Positions 26,192 through 33,457 of a DNA stretch of 64,000 bases are shown here, piece by piece. A program made the position numbers and the translations under genes. The DNA is from Aequorivita sublithincola DSM 14238 (GTDB lineage: Bacteria; Bacteroidota; Bacteroidia; Flavobacteriales; Flavobacteriaceae): contig NC_018013.1 in assembly GCF_000265385.1 (NCBI RefSeq), positions 62,001 to 126,000 of the forward strand, given 5' to 3'. The stretch's first letter is position 1. Every line of letters begins with the position of its first letter. The notes below the pieces were generated by a model. That model had not been told where the DNA came from. It made no database searches and saw only the letters and a list, made by a program, of their open reading frames with translations.

Positions 26192-26491
26192 TTATTCCGT
26201 TATTCTTTTCTTTAAATCCATTCTCTCGTGTAATATTCTTGTTATTTCAACATAACTTTCGCTTAAAGTCCTGTAAAATATAATATGTCGATTTGCCTTC
26301 ATTCCGAGTAGTTGCTTTGATATTCCTTCGTAGCTTTTTCTCAAATCTGGATTTTCAGCAATTTCTTGACAGTTAGAAATTAGTTCGTCGTAATATTTGT
26401 CAGCTTGATTTTCCGACCAAACCTCAAAAGTATAATCCCAAATCTTTGATATATCCTCAACAGCTTTGTTGGTTAATTTATATTCAGCCAT
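26192..26491 (-). CDS. parE: Type II toxin, ParE/RelE family
   Basis: A 99-residue toxin of the ParE branch. MAEYKLTNKAVEDISKIWDY opens the family fold, GMKANRHIIFYR and ITRILHERMDL close it. ParE toxins act on DNA gyrase. The frame extends to 26539, but the ATG at 26491 fits family length and overlaps the antitoxin end by 8 bp, the normal coupled arrangement. It sits with its antitoxin in a cassette between S4 and S5. Confidence 0.88.
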   Translation of the reverse strand: MAEYKLTNKAVEDISKIWDYTFEVWSENQADKYYDELISNCQEIAENPDLRKSYEGISKQLLGMKANRHIIFYRTLSESYVEITRILHERMDLKKRITE

Positions 26492-26735
26492 TAGAGTGCT
26501 TTTTCGCTTTGAGAGATTCAAGATGTTTTTTTGGGTCAAAGTCGTGAGCTATTCCGCTGTCAATTCCTTCTTGAATTGCGTTTTTTAAAGCAATCACTTT
26601 ACTTTCTTCCTCTTCTAAAAGTCTTAATCCTGCGCGTATAACTTCACTAACATTTTTAAACCTTCCTTCGCTTACACAACTTTGAACGAATTGGTCAAAA
26701 TAATTTCCGAGTGATATTGATGTGTTCTTGTTCAT
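26484..26735 (-). CDS. parD: Type II antitoxin, ParD family
   Basis: An 83-residue antitoxin. The N-terminal ribbon-helix-helix (TSISLGNYFDQFVQSCVSEG, then NVSEVIRAGLRLLEEEE) binds DNA and represses the pair; the acidic-basic tail wraps the toxin. It precedes parE with a short overlap. The cassette start GTTGTGTACA matches the S4 end GTTGTGTGCA, so both genes move as one unit. Confidence 0.88.
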   Translation of the reverse strand: MNKNTSISLGNYFDQFVQSCVSEGRFKNVSEVIRAGLRLLEEEESKVIALKNAIQEGIDSGIAHDFDPKKHLESLKAKKHSNG

Positions 26736-26802
26736 TTGATTACTATTTTACTCAAATATACCAAAAATTGGTATAATGGGAAAATTTTTCTCAAATTGTA
26801 CA

Positions 26803-26993
26803 CAACGTTTAGTATAAAAGAAGTAGGGCTGTAAATAAGCAATTGCCTTTCGGATTATCCACAAGCCAAATCTTTTGCATTTAGTTTTATATTATTCATC
26901 TAAAAGCCAAATCAAAAGATTTGGCGACTTCGCAAACAAGGCTGAATCATTGGGTTTAGCATTTATTTGCCCTATTTTTTTTATACATTGTTG
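26803..26993. repeat. attC-like site S5 (long type)
   Basis: 191 bp. Arms GTATAAAAGAAGTAGGGC and GCCCTATTTTTTTTATAC pair over 18 positions with two G-T wobbles on the plus strand. Inner hairpin GCCAAATC-AAAA-GATTTGGC, shared in type with S1 and S8. Confidence 0.72.
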
Positions 26994-27000
26994 CCCACAG

Positions 27001-27768
27001 TTACTCTGCGTATTGCTTTTCCAAATCATTAATATTACTTAGATAAATTTCAGTAAGATATTCATTGTATGGGTCGTTAATTTTATAATTCAGAGTCTGT
27101 TTTGACTTTTCTAAATATTCTCTTGCTTTTGGAAGACTATCCAATTCCCTATAAACTTTAGATAGATAATAGTATGCCTCCGTTGTTTTATCCGATTGCT
27201 CTAATGCTTTTTTAAATTCTGCAATTGAAGACTCATAATTTCTAAGTTTAAACTCACAAATTCCAAGGTAAACAAAGGACTGAATATCTGCCCAACCTGC
27301 TGTCTGGTTTACAATATTGCGTTTGAAACATACGATTGCTTTTTCGTATTCTTTTTTTCCGTAATAACTTTCGCCACGAAGAAAATCAATATTTTCTCCC
27401 CAAGGTGCATCGTTAAAATTAGGCGTCAACGAATCCAATCTGTTGAAATCAGATAGTGCACCATCAAAATCCCTCAAAAATCTTAATTTCATATAACCAC
27501 GATAACCTAAGTGCAATGTTGGGTCTAATTCCACAGCTTTATCAAGATATTTAAATCCTTGGTTATAATCGCCAGCTTTGTTAAACCGAATAGAATATTG
27601 CATATATTCATTACTATCAGTTGAAGTAAAGCTTTCAACACTTTGAGCTTTTTCTGCGGACTTTTTATTCATCCCTTGCACTTTGATGAAGCCGTAAATA
27701 CCGATTCCAATTATTCCAATCAAAATGATGCCAAAAATAATACCTGTTATCTTAAAAAATTTCTTCAA
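27001..27768 (-). CDS. Cassette C7 TPR protein, membrane anchored
   Basis: A 255-residue protein with an N-terminal transmembrane helix (ITGIIFGIILIGIIGIGIYGF) and about four tetratricopeptide repeats (for example YNQGFKYLDKAVELDPTLHL, YEKAIVCFKRN, YESSIAEFKKALEQ). TPRs bind proteins; the partner is unknown. It starts with TTG inside the end of the preceding gene (17-bp overlap), so translation is likely coupled. The TAA stop lies seven bases after the S5 end. Confidence 0.72.
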   Translation of the reverse strand: MKKFFKITGIIFGIILIGIIGIGIYGFIKVQGMNKKSAEKAQSVESFTSTDSNEYMQYSIRFNKAGDYNQGFKYLDKAVELDPTLHLGYRGYMKLRFLRDFDGALSDFNRLDSLTPNFNDAPWGENIDFLRGESYYGKKEYEKAIVCFKRNIVNQTAGWADIQSFVYLGICEFKLRNYESSIAEFKKALEQSDKTTEAYYYLSKVYRELDSLPKAREYLEKSKQTLNYKINDPYNEYLTEIYLSNINDLEKQYAE

Positions 27769-28195
27769 TTTTTCCGTTTTTTATTGTTAACCGAATCAAA
27801 TAGTAAGTCTTAGTTTCCGTATCGTTCTGCCAATCTCTAAGGTTTTGCGAAATTTTTTCAAGTTCCGCTATTAACTTGCCATTGTTAAAGTCTGTTGGTT
27901 TATATTCTGCATTAATTTGAAAATTTTCTTGATTGCAATATTTCCCATATTTATCAATGTGAATTTTTAGAGTTATATAACCGTTTGCTGGTACGATGTC
28001 AGTTTCTTTGTCTTTAATTTCCTGAAATGCTTTTCGTATAGTAAAATTTTCGCCTTGAATTTTTGAATTATGGGGCGTGCCAAACATTGTAGTTGTCCAA
28101 TAAGCTGAAGAATGTTCTTCACAGTTTGTTTCTTTTTTTCCACACGATAAAAGAGATATAAAAAGTGATAATATAATTGCAATTTGTTTTTTCAT
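27752..28195 (-). CDS. Cassette C7 small lipoprotein
   Basis: A 147-residue lipoprotein (LSLFISLLSCGKK lipobox). The mature part has NGYITLKIHIDKYGKYCNQ, which recalls the TonB C-terminal-like fold found in Bacteroidota energy-transducer relatives; I am unsure. The start is taken at MKKQIAI rather than four codons earlier. The cassette start GTTGCCCACA is 10-of-10 complementary to its site end. Confidence 0.62.
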   Translation of the reverse strand: MKKQIAIILSLFISLLSCGKKETNCEEHSSAYWTTTMFGTPHNSKIQGENFTIRKAFQEIKDKETDIVPANGYITLKIHIDKYGKYCNQENFQINAEYKPTDFNNGKLIAELEKISQNLRDWQNDTETKTYYLIRLTIKNGKIEEIF

Positions 28196-28204
28196 AATTG
28201 TGGG

Positions 28205-28329
28205 CAACGTTTATGTATATGAGCTGTGGCGTGTTAAAGCACGAACCTCTCCAAATAAAAACTAGCTTTGGGAAATCCATAGATTTTCCAAATGGGCAAA
28301 GACCAAGCCATAGCTTATATACGGTGTTG
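28205..28329. repeat. attC-like site S6
   Basis: 125 bp. Arms GTATATGAGCTGTGGC and GCCATAGCTTATATAC (two G-T wobbles), CGTG/CACG mini-hairpin, AAATAAAAACT at 28253-28263, and an apical GGAAATC/GATTTTCC region. Confidence 0.72.
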
Positions 28330-28354
28330 CCCATAGTGCTTTCCGCAATGTAGT

Positions 28355-28711
28355 TCAATAATCTTGTATCAAAACTTCAGTCGGAATGTTCAATTTGGCG
28401 TTTAACTTTCTAATCATTTCTAAAGTCAGTTTGCGCTTTTTGTTCATTATTTCGCTCACTCGACTTTTAAAACCAATCATATCGACCAAATCTTTTTGTT
28501 TTAAGCCCATTTGTTCCATTCTAAAATTAATGGCTGAAATTGGGTCTGGCATTCCGATAGGAAAATTCTCGTTTTCGTAGTTGTCAATTACGATTGCAAG
28601 AATTTCTAATTCGTCGCCTTCATTAGTTCCTTTTTTGGAATCAAAGATTATTTCTAAATGCTCAAGTGCTTTTTTGTAATCCGCCTCGTTTCTAATCGGT
28701 TTAATATTCAT
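28355..28711 (-). CDS. higA: Antitoxin HigA, XRE helix-turn-helix type
   Basis: A 118-residue antitoxin of the HigA/COG5499 type. The N-terminal NIKPIRNEADYKKALEHLEIIF and the HTH GLKQKDLVDMIGFKSRVSEIMN are diagnostic. It neutralises HigB and represses the operon. The frame extends to 28741, but MNIKPIRN at 28711 begins right after the higB stop and fits the family. Confidence 0.9.
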   Translation of the reverse strand: MNIKPIRNEADYKKALEHLEIIFDSKKGTNEGDELEILAIVIDNYENENFPIGMPDPISAINFRMEQMGLKQKDLVDMIGFKSRVSEIMNKKRKLTLEMIRKLNAKLNIPTEVLIQDY

Positions 28712-28712
28712 C

Positions 28713-29006
28713 CTAAATTTCGTTTGCGTTAATTTTGTCATATTCGGCGTGTGTTCCTATAAATCGTATCCACGCAAGTTGGTACTCAAAATTAAATTTT
28801 ACAATCAGTCGGTAATCGTTGCCTTTAATATTGAAGACAATCCGATTATCTTTCAAAATACTTGCGTTTGGATATTCCGATTTGAGGTCGTTAATAGATG
28901 ACCAATTTGATTTTTCGGTTTCACGATACCACGTTTTCAATTGAAGTTCGCAATTTCCGTGCTTTTCCCAAAAATCTCGTAGTGTTCCTCTCGAAAATAT
29001 TTTCAC
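28713..29006 (-). CDS. higB: Toxin HigB, mRNA interferase
   Basis: A 97-residue toxin. VKIFSRGTLRDFWEKHGN, RIVFNIKGNDYRLIVKFNFE and a terminal IRFIGTHAEYDKI match HigB, a ribosome-dependent mRNA endonuclease. The frame is open further upstream, but the GTG at 29006 gives the family length; upstream residues would run through the cassette junction. It precedes higA, the usual HigBA order. Confidence 0.9.
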   Translation of the reverse strand: MKIFSRGTLRDFWEKHGNCELQLKTWYRETEKSNWSSINDLKSEYPNASILKDNRIVFNIKGNDYRLIVKFNFEYQLAWIRFIGTHAEYDKINANEI

Positions 29007-29083
29007 ATTAAAGTATTTGTCGCAAATATAATAAAAAAAGTTACCAAAATGATAACTTTTGTATTTTTTTTCAGCATTATGGG

Positions 29084-29201
29084 CAACTATTAGATATACG
29101 CAATTTAACAAAAAAGTGCTTATATACAACCCAATTGGGTCGGTTAGCAGCATGTTTTAACGCAATTGCTTATATACAACCTTATAGCTGTATATAAGCA
29201 A
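29084..29201. repeat. Degenerate attC-like site S7 with triple TGCTTATATACAAC
   Basis: It starts at the higB cassette boundary (GGGCAAC/TATTAGATATACGC). TGCTTATATACAAC occurs at 29117 and 29167, and an inverted copy GTATATAAGCAA at 29190-29201. The last two form a perfect 12-bp stem that could also terminate the pentapeptide gene. Confidence 0.5.
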
Positions 29202-29224
29202 CTATAAAATAATAAAGCCTCCTG

Positions 29225-29800
29225 CTATTTTTCAATTTTAATCTGATAACTATCCAAAAGCCCAACAACTTCGGGCAAGCAGAACTTTGCGCCTTTTATT
29301 CGGTTTTGGTCTGGGTTTATGGAATAGTGGGTGGAATTTCTAAAATCTGCTTGTTCCAGGATTGTGTTTTGGAAGGTGGCGTTTTGCAAATTGCAGTTGG
29401 TGAGATTGGTGCTTTTTAAATCTGCTTCGGTGAAATCTACGCTTTGCAGTAGGCAGTTTATAAAGGAACTTCTGCTGAGTTTCATTTTATAGAAAATAGA
29501 ATGGTCTAATTGGCAAGTGTGAAATTTGGCGGCGAAACCAAATGCATTGCAAGCATCAAATTGCAAACCGAGCATTTTGCAGTTTTTGAATTGCACATCT
29601 TGAAAGGATGCGTTTTTTAAATTGGCGTTGCTGAAGTTGCAGTCTATAAATTCACATTCCAAAAGGCGGATTCCTGAAAGCACTGTATTTGAAAAATTAC
29701 AATTGATGAAAGTGCAATATTCATACTCCCCTATTTCCAGTGGGATTACTGAAAAATCTACTTTTGTGAAGGTTTGCTCGTCTGTGTATTTGGTGTTCAT
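29225..29800 (-). CDS. Pentapeptide repeat protein
   Basis: A 191-residue right-handed quadrilateral beta-helix protein. Pentapeptide units A(D/N)LXX-like run nearly end to end (CDFSNANLKNASFQDVQF; VDFTEADLKSTNL). The C-terminal helix FCLPEVVGLLDSYQIKI resembles Qnr/MfpA-like gyrase-protecting proteins. Resistance cannot be claimed from sequence. It is not bounded by cassette-type sites upstream, so it is probably a resident gene next to the array. Confidence 0.85.
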   Translation of the reverse strand: MNTKYTDEQTFTKVDFSVIPLEIGEYEYCTFINCNFSNTVLSGIRLLECEFIDCNFSNANLKNASFQDVQFKNCKMLGLQFDACNAFGFAAKFHTCQLDHSIFYKMKLSRSSFINCLLQSVDFTEADLKSTNLTNCNLQNATFQNTILEQADFRNSTHYSINPDQNRIKGAKFCLPEVVGLLDSYQIKIEK

Positions 29801-30107
29801 TATTGGGGAAGTTTGTGTTTTTTTTGAATGATTGAAAGTGAGAAATTCAATTTTGTTTAGGGAAACGAAATGTTCAAGTCGGTTTTTTTCAGTGTGATTC
29901 GGTAAGGAGATTTCATGATGATACTATCATTTAAGAATATCAAAGATAAAATCAATTAGCTATAACTGATGATTTGAAACGAAATTTTCACAATTTAATA
30001 GAAGCCAATTATTTCATGAAATTGTATTTTATAACTTTTCCCTAGAACTCGCTTTTAACGAACCTTAAGCATTATCTTTAAAACTAAAATTCTATATTGA
30101 CTTCGCT
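29801..30107. other. Gene-free divergent promoter region
   Basis: About 300 bp between two divergent genes (pentapeptide protein and DUF3095 protein). AT-rich; I see no credible frame, hairpin or repeat. Confidence 0.4.
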
Positions 30108-31289
30108 ATGGTTTTGAAAAAGAGTTTAAATTTTTATAAGAATATTCCTAAAAGCAAACTACCGCTTACGGAACTTTTAAAAAATGAGACCCTATTCTAT
30201 AATGTTCCTAAAAGCTGGTCTATAGTTGTAACAGACATAGAAAATTCTACCGAAGCGGTTAATAGAGGCGCTCATAACGATGTTAATCTGAGCGCTACGG
30301 GAAGTATCGTGACTGTTTTAAATACTTTAAAAGCGCTTAACCAAAAAAATAAGATTCCTTATTTTTTTGGCGGCGATGGTTCAACTTTTATCATTCCGAA
30401 TGCGGTGTTGGAGCCCGTCCTGGAGGCTCTAAATAATTTTAGCGAACACATTAAAAAAACAGTGGAGCTAAATTTAAGAGTAGGTCATTTAGGGGTTGAA
30501 CAAGTTTACGCCAATAATGTTAGCTTAAGAATTTCCAAGGTTAGACATAATAAATATTTTACAACACCTGTGGTTTTAGGAAATGGTCTTAAATACGCAG
30601 AACATCTCATTAAAGAAAATTTTAAAGTTTCGGACATTAATAGTACTGAAAATACTACCCCAAATTTAGAAGGGATGGAATGTAGGTGGGATGAAATTTA
30701 TCCAAACGAAACGGATAAAAAAGTAATTTGCCTACTTGTAGATTGTGATGACGAAAGCAAGCAAGCCGAAGTATATGGCGCCATAATGAATGAGATTGAA
30801 TTGATTTTCGGGAATTTAGAAAAGCGCAACCCAATTTCAACGTTGAAATTGAAACTCAATACCTCTTTAGCCAAGATTAGAAAAGAGATGCTTATGAAAC
30901 TCGGGAAGCACCAAATTACTTATTTGATTAGCAATTGGGTTGTGACTCATATTGGAAAATATTATTTCCAGTTTTTTAAATCAGGCAAATTATATAAACA
31001 TAGAATCACCCAATTATCGGACACTATAATGCTAGATGGTTTTCTAAATACTGTAATTACTGGAACCGACGAACAAGTGGATAAACTAAAAATTCTGTTA
31101 GATGATTTAGAATTGAGAAAAGAAATTATTTATGGAATGCACATCACGCACGCTTCCATAATGTCTTGTTATATAGAAGATCGAGAGGAAAAACACGTTC
31201 ATTTTGTAGATGGTACTGAAGGCGGATATACCAGTGCGGCTATAATGTTTAAGGATAAGTTGAAAAAGTTAGAGTTTAGAAATACATAA
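30108..31289 (+). CDS. DUF3095 family protein, adenylate cyclase-like
   Basis: A 393-residue protein of the DUF3095 family. The N-terminal half has a nucleotide-cyclase-like core: SIVVTDIENSTEAVNRG followed by PYFFGGDGSTFIIP, corresponding to the metal-binding aspartates of class III cyclases. The C-terminal half is specific to the family. No cyclase activity has been shown to my knowledge. The only gene on the plus strand between 20 and 55 kb, and not flanked by cassette sites. Confidence 0.82.
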   Translation: MVLKKSLNFYKNIPKSKLPLTELLKNETLFYNVPKSWSIVVTDIENSTEAVNRGAHNDVNLSATGSIVTVLNTLKALNQKNKIPYFFGGDGSTFIIPNAVLEPVLEALNNFSEHIKKTVELNLRVGHLGVEQVYANNVSLRISKVRHNKYFTTPVVLGNGLKYAEHLIKENFKVSDINSTENTTPNLEGMECRWDEIYPNETDKKVICLLVDCDDESKQAEVYGAIMNEIELIFGNLEKRNPISTLKLKLNTSLAKIRKEMLMKLGKHQITYLISNWVVTHIGKYYFQFFKSGKLYKHRITQLSDTIMLDGFLNTVITGTDEQVDKLKILLDDLELRKEIIYGMHITHASIMSCYIEDREEKHVHFVDGTEGGYTSAAIMFKDKLKKLEFRNT

Positions 31290-31305
31290 AATAGCTTCAA
31301 CGTTC

Positions 31306-31707
31306 TTAATAATTGGCGTAGTTATTTGGCAATTCTACGTTTATAAAATGATCAAATTCTTCTTTTATTTTATAACCTTCCTTAAGATATTGAAATAAAT
31401 AGGACACTTTTTTTCTGAAGTTTAGTTTAATAGCCCATATTCCAAAAAGCCAAATTGGAGCGTAACAGTTGTAGTTTATTTTATTGTCTTCTATCTTATA
31501 TTCAAAAACCAAAATAGCGCCGCCAAAAGCACTTTTAATGAAGGTATCAAACCCTTTTACTTTGGTTAATTTAAAACTAACAGATTCGGCGAGCCAATCT
31601 GTGCTGAAGAATTCCTTGTCATTATTAAATTGAACTTTTTCAAATCCTTTGCTTTGGAACCATTTTTTAACATCGTTATGGACGGTATGATTTTCAGTTG
31701 GATTCAT
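31306..31707 (-). CDS. Hypothetical protein
   Basis: A 133-residue protein of unknown function. No signal peptide. A hydrophobic stretch (SAFGGAILVFEYKI) and an aromatic-rich segment (YNCYAPIWLFGIWAIKLNF) suggest a beta-rich fold. It converges with the DUF3095 gene. Confidence 0.5.
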   Translation of the reverse strand: MNPTENHTVHNDVKKWFQSKGFEKVQFNNDKEFFSTDWLAESVSFKLTKVKGFDTFIKSAFGGAILVFEYKIEDNKINYNCYAPIWLFGIWAIKLNFRKKVSYLFQYLKEGYKIKEEFDHFINVELPNNYANY

Positions 31708-31864
31708 CGCTAGTCTCTATTTTGAAATATCCTTTTCTTTCGCAAATCTGTTTGTTCTCTGCATCTGGAACTGCTCAAAAGTTGTCTCATTATAACTGTT
31801 TTCAGCTTTAAAAATTAATTGCTGACCTTTTTAATAATTTGCTCTCTGATTGGTTGTTTTGTTT

Positions 31865-32256
31865 TTAGAGCGTTGGCACTTTCTCAATTACTATTTCATT
31901 CCCAGCCTTATCGTAATATATCCAAGTCATTTTATCGAGATTCACAATCCACTTTTCAATTCCTGTTTCGGCGCAATGTTTACAAAATGTAAGATAGTCT
32001 GTTTCCCCCTTTTGATGGATTTTTAAGTATTGACTGAACTTGTTTTTGTCGCTCTTGTTGGCTATTGTTAGGCGTCATATTTCGATTTGGATTTTGTTTG
32101 AAATTCGTTTTCGCCGAAATAATTTGTATGACTGTCTATAACCCAAGTTTCAAATCCTGTTACGCCAATTTCTTTAATCTCTTTAATGTATTTCGGAAAT
32201 TCTGCTCCAGATTTAACTTTGCTGTTTGCTGACTCTATTTGTTTTATTGTGAACAT
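31865..32256 (-). pseudogene. DUF1398 family protein, frameshifted
   Basis: The start MFTIKQIESANSKVKSGAEF and the later CKHCAETGIEKWIVNLDKMT...YYDKAGNE match the two ends of DUF1398 proteins (about 130 residues). They are in different frames. Adding one base at 32070-32073 (GCCTAACAATAGCC to GCCCTAACAATAGCC) restores a continuous frame of 130 residues. The frame therefore lost one C. Function of the family is unknown. Confidence 0.75.
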
Positions 32257-32300
32257 TTTTTGTGAGGTTCGATTTTTTTGTTTTTTTGAGGGTATGTTTT

Positions 32301-32506
32301 GTAACCATCTTGTATAAGAATAGTAGGGCGGAAAAAAGACAACTACCTTTCGGTTAATCACAAGCTGTCCCGACGCTTCGGGATTAAATTTTTCTAATTA
32401 TCTTTCTTTTCTAAATTTGTCAAATTTAAAAATTTGGCGACCTCACAAAAATGCCTGAACCTCTGTGATAGCAACGACTCGCACCATGTTTTATATACGG
32501 TTTTGC
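32301..32506. repeat. attC-like site S8 (long type)
   Basis: Left arm TTGTATAAGAATAGTAGGGCG resembles that of S5. Right end GTTTTATATACGGTTTTGCC. Inner partial hairpin CAAATTT-AA-AAATTTGG. The right end TTGCCAGTATTGC matches the start of the following cassette (TTGCCGGTAATGC) at 11 of 13 positions. Confidence 0.6.
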
Positions 32507-32520
32507 CAGTATTGCTTTCG

Positions 32521-32688
32521 TCACGTAGTTAACGTTCTGCTCTTTTTTGTAGTAGCTGTTTTCTTTTGAATTCGTGCAGATTTCTTCTTTTTCTTTTCGG
32601 CAAAATATTCTCTTAATGCTATTTCCTCTTTTTTGGTAAGTGAACCTTGTCCACCTATAAAATCTGGTTCGTTTATCTGCTTTTTCAT
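32521..32688 (-). CDS. Cassette C9 small basic protein
   Basis: A 55-residue protein: EPDFIGGQGSLTKKEEIALR followed by a lysine-rich tail. It overlaps the end of the upstream broken gene (ATGA), so they were one transcriptional unit. The GGQGSLTKKEE motif is typical of small Bacteroidota partner proteins; an antitoxin-like role is possible but unsupported. Confidence 0.55.
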   Translation of the reverse strand: MKKQINEPDFIGGQGSLTKKEEIALREYFAEKKKKKSARIQKKTATTKKSRTLTT

Positions 32689-33221
32689 AAATCTAAATTT
32701 TTGAAATATTTATCAATCAGTTTGATGGCAGCCTGTGTTTCAATTATCATTACTCGTCCTCCAAAATGGAATGCACCGAGAGTTTTTTAGTAATGTTCAA
32801 TAAGTTGTGATTTTGATAAAAACGAAACGTTGCCTTCGTGTCCACGTTGAAATGAAAGTCGGCAAGCAAATGCGTCAAGATTTCCAGGAACACCTGCGTA
32901 CATTTTTCCGCTACCAATGTTGAACGGTGCATTTTCAACCAAATGCATATACACGTAGTCTTCTTTAATTTCCAAGCACATTAAACCTTGAATTACTGTT
33001 GGATTACCGAGAATTGTCAATTTATAAACCTCTCTTTCAGGTTGTCAATGTTCAAATTTCCAGTTGAAAAGCCATTTATTCTTTTTCGTTACAGCTTTTA
33101 AATCGGTTGTAGAAACTAAAGAAACAACAGAATGAAAACTGTCGCCAGTTACCACGTTTTCAATTGAATTTGTCAGTTTATCGATTAGGAAATCAAGTTC
33201 TATATTTTCTTTCTTCTTCAC
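32685..33221 (-). pseudogene. Cassette C9 gene interrupted by two in-frame stops
   Basis: From GTG 33221 a single frame of 179 codons runs to TGA 32685, broken only by TGA at 33045-33047 (codon 59) and TAA at 32787-32789 (codon 145). The conceptual protein reads through KKNKWLFNWKFEH, then PEREVYKLTILGNPTVIQG, AGVPGNLDAFACRLSFQRG and KTLGAFHFGGRVMIIETQ. From memory, intact Bacteroidota relatives read continuously here (Glu at the second stop), which I could not verify. Fold recalls small acetyltransferases; not assigned. Confidence 0.65.
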
Positions 33222-33294
33222 TTGTCTAATTTACTAAAAATCACCAAATTAGACTAATTTTTAATTTCGGAAGTTGGTTTTTTTGCATTACCGG

Positions 33295-33383
33295 CAACAT
33301 GCGTATAAACAACATATCCAATTAAGTTTATCCCGCAAATGTTCAAAAGCACGTAGCTATTCCCCAAATATAAAATAAAAACT
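33295..33383. repeat. Half attC-like site at the array end
   Basis: GGCAAC/ATGCGTATAAACAAC followed by AAATATAAAATAAAAACT; the same arrangement as 14754-14834. The second arm is absent and ordinary chromosome follows. Confidence 0.5.
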
Positions 33384-33457
33384 CATTATTTCTACATTAT
33401 GGCTTGGCTCTCTTTCAGAATATAATTGCTTTCAAAAAGGTACAGTTTCAAGCTAAT

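Noticed and set aside
31717..31830. Short minus-strand coding remnant (ending FAKEKDISK) before the 31306-31707 gene
   Set aside because: About 37 codons with no start and no family resemblance; too short to claim as a gene or pseudogene.
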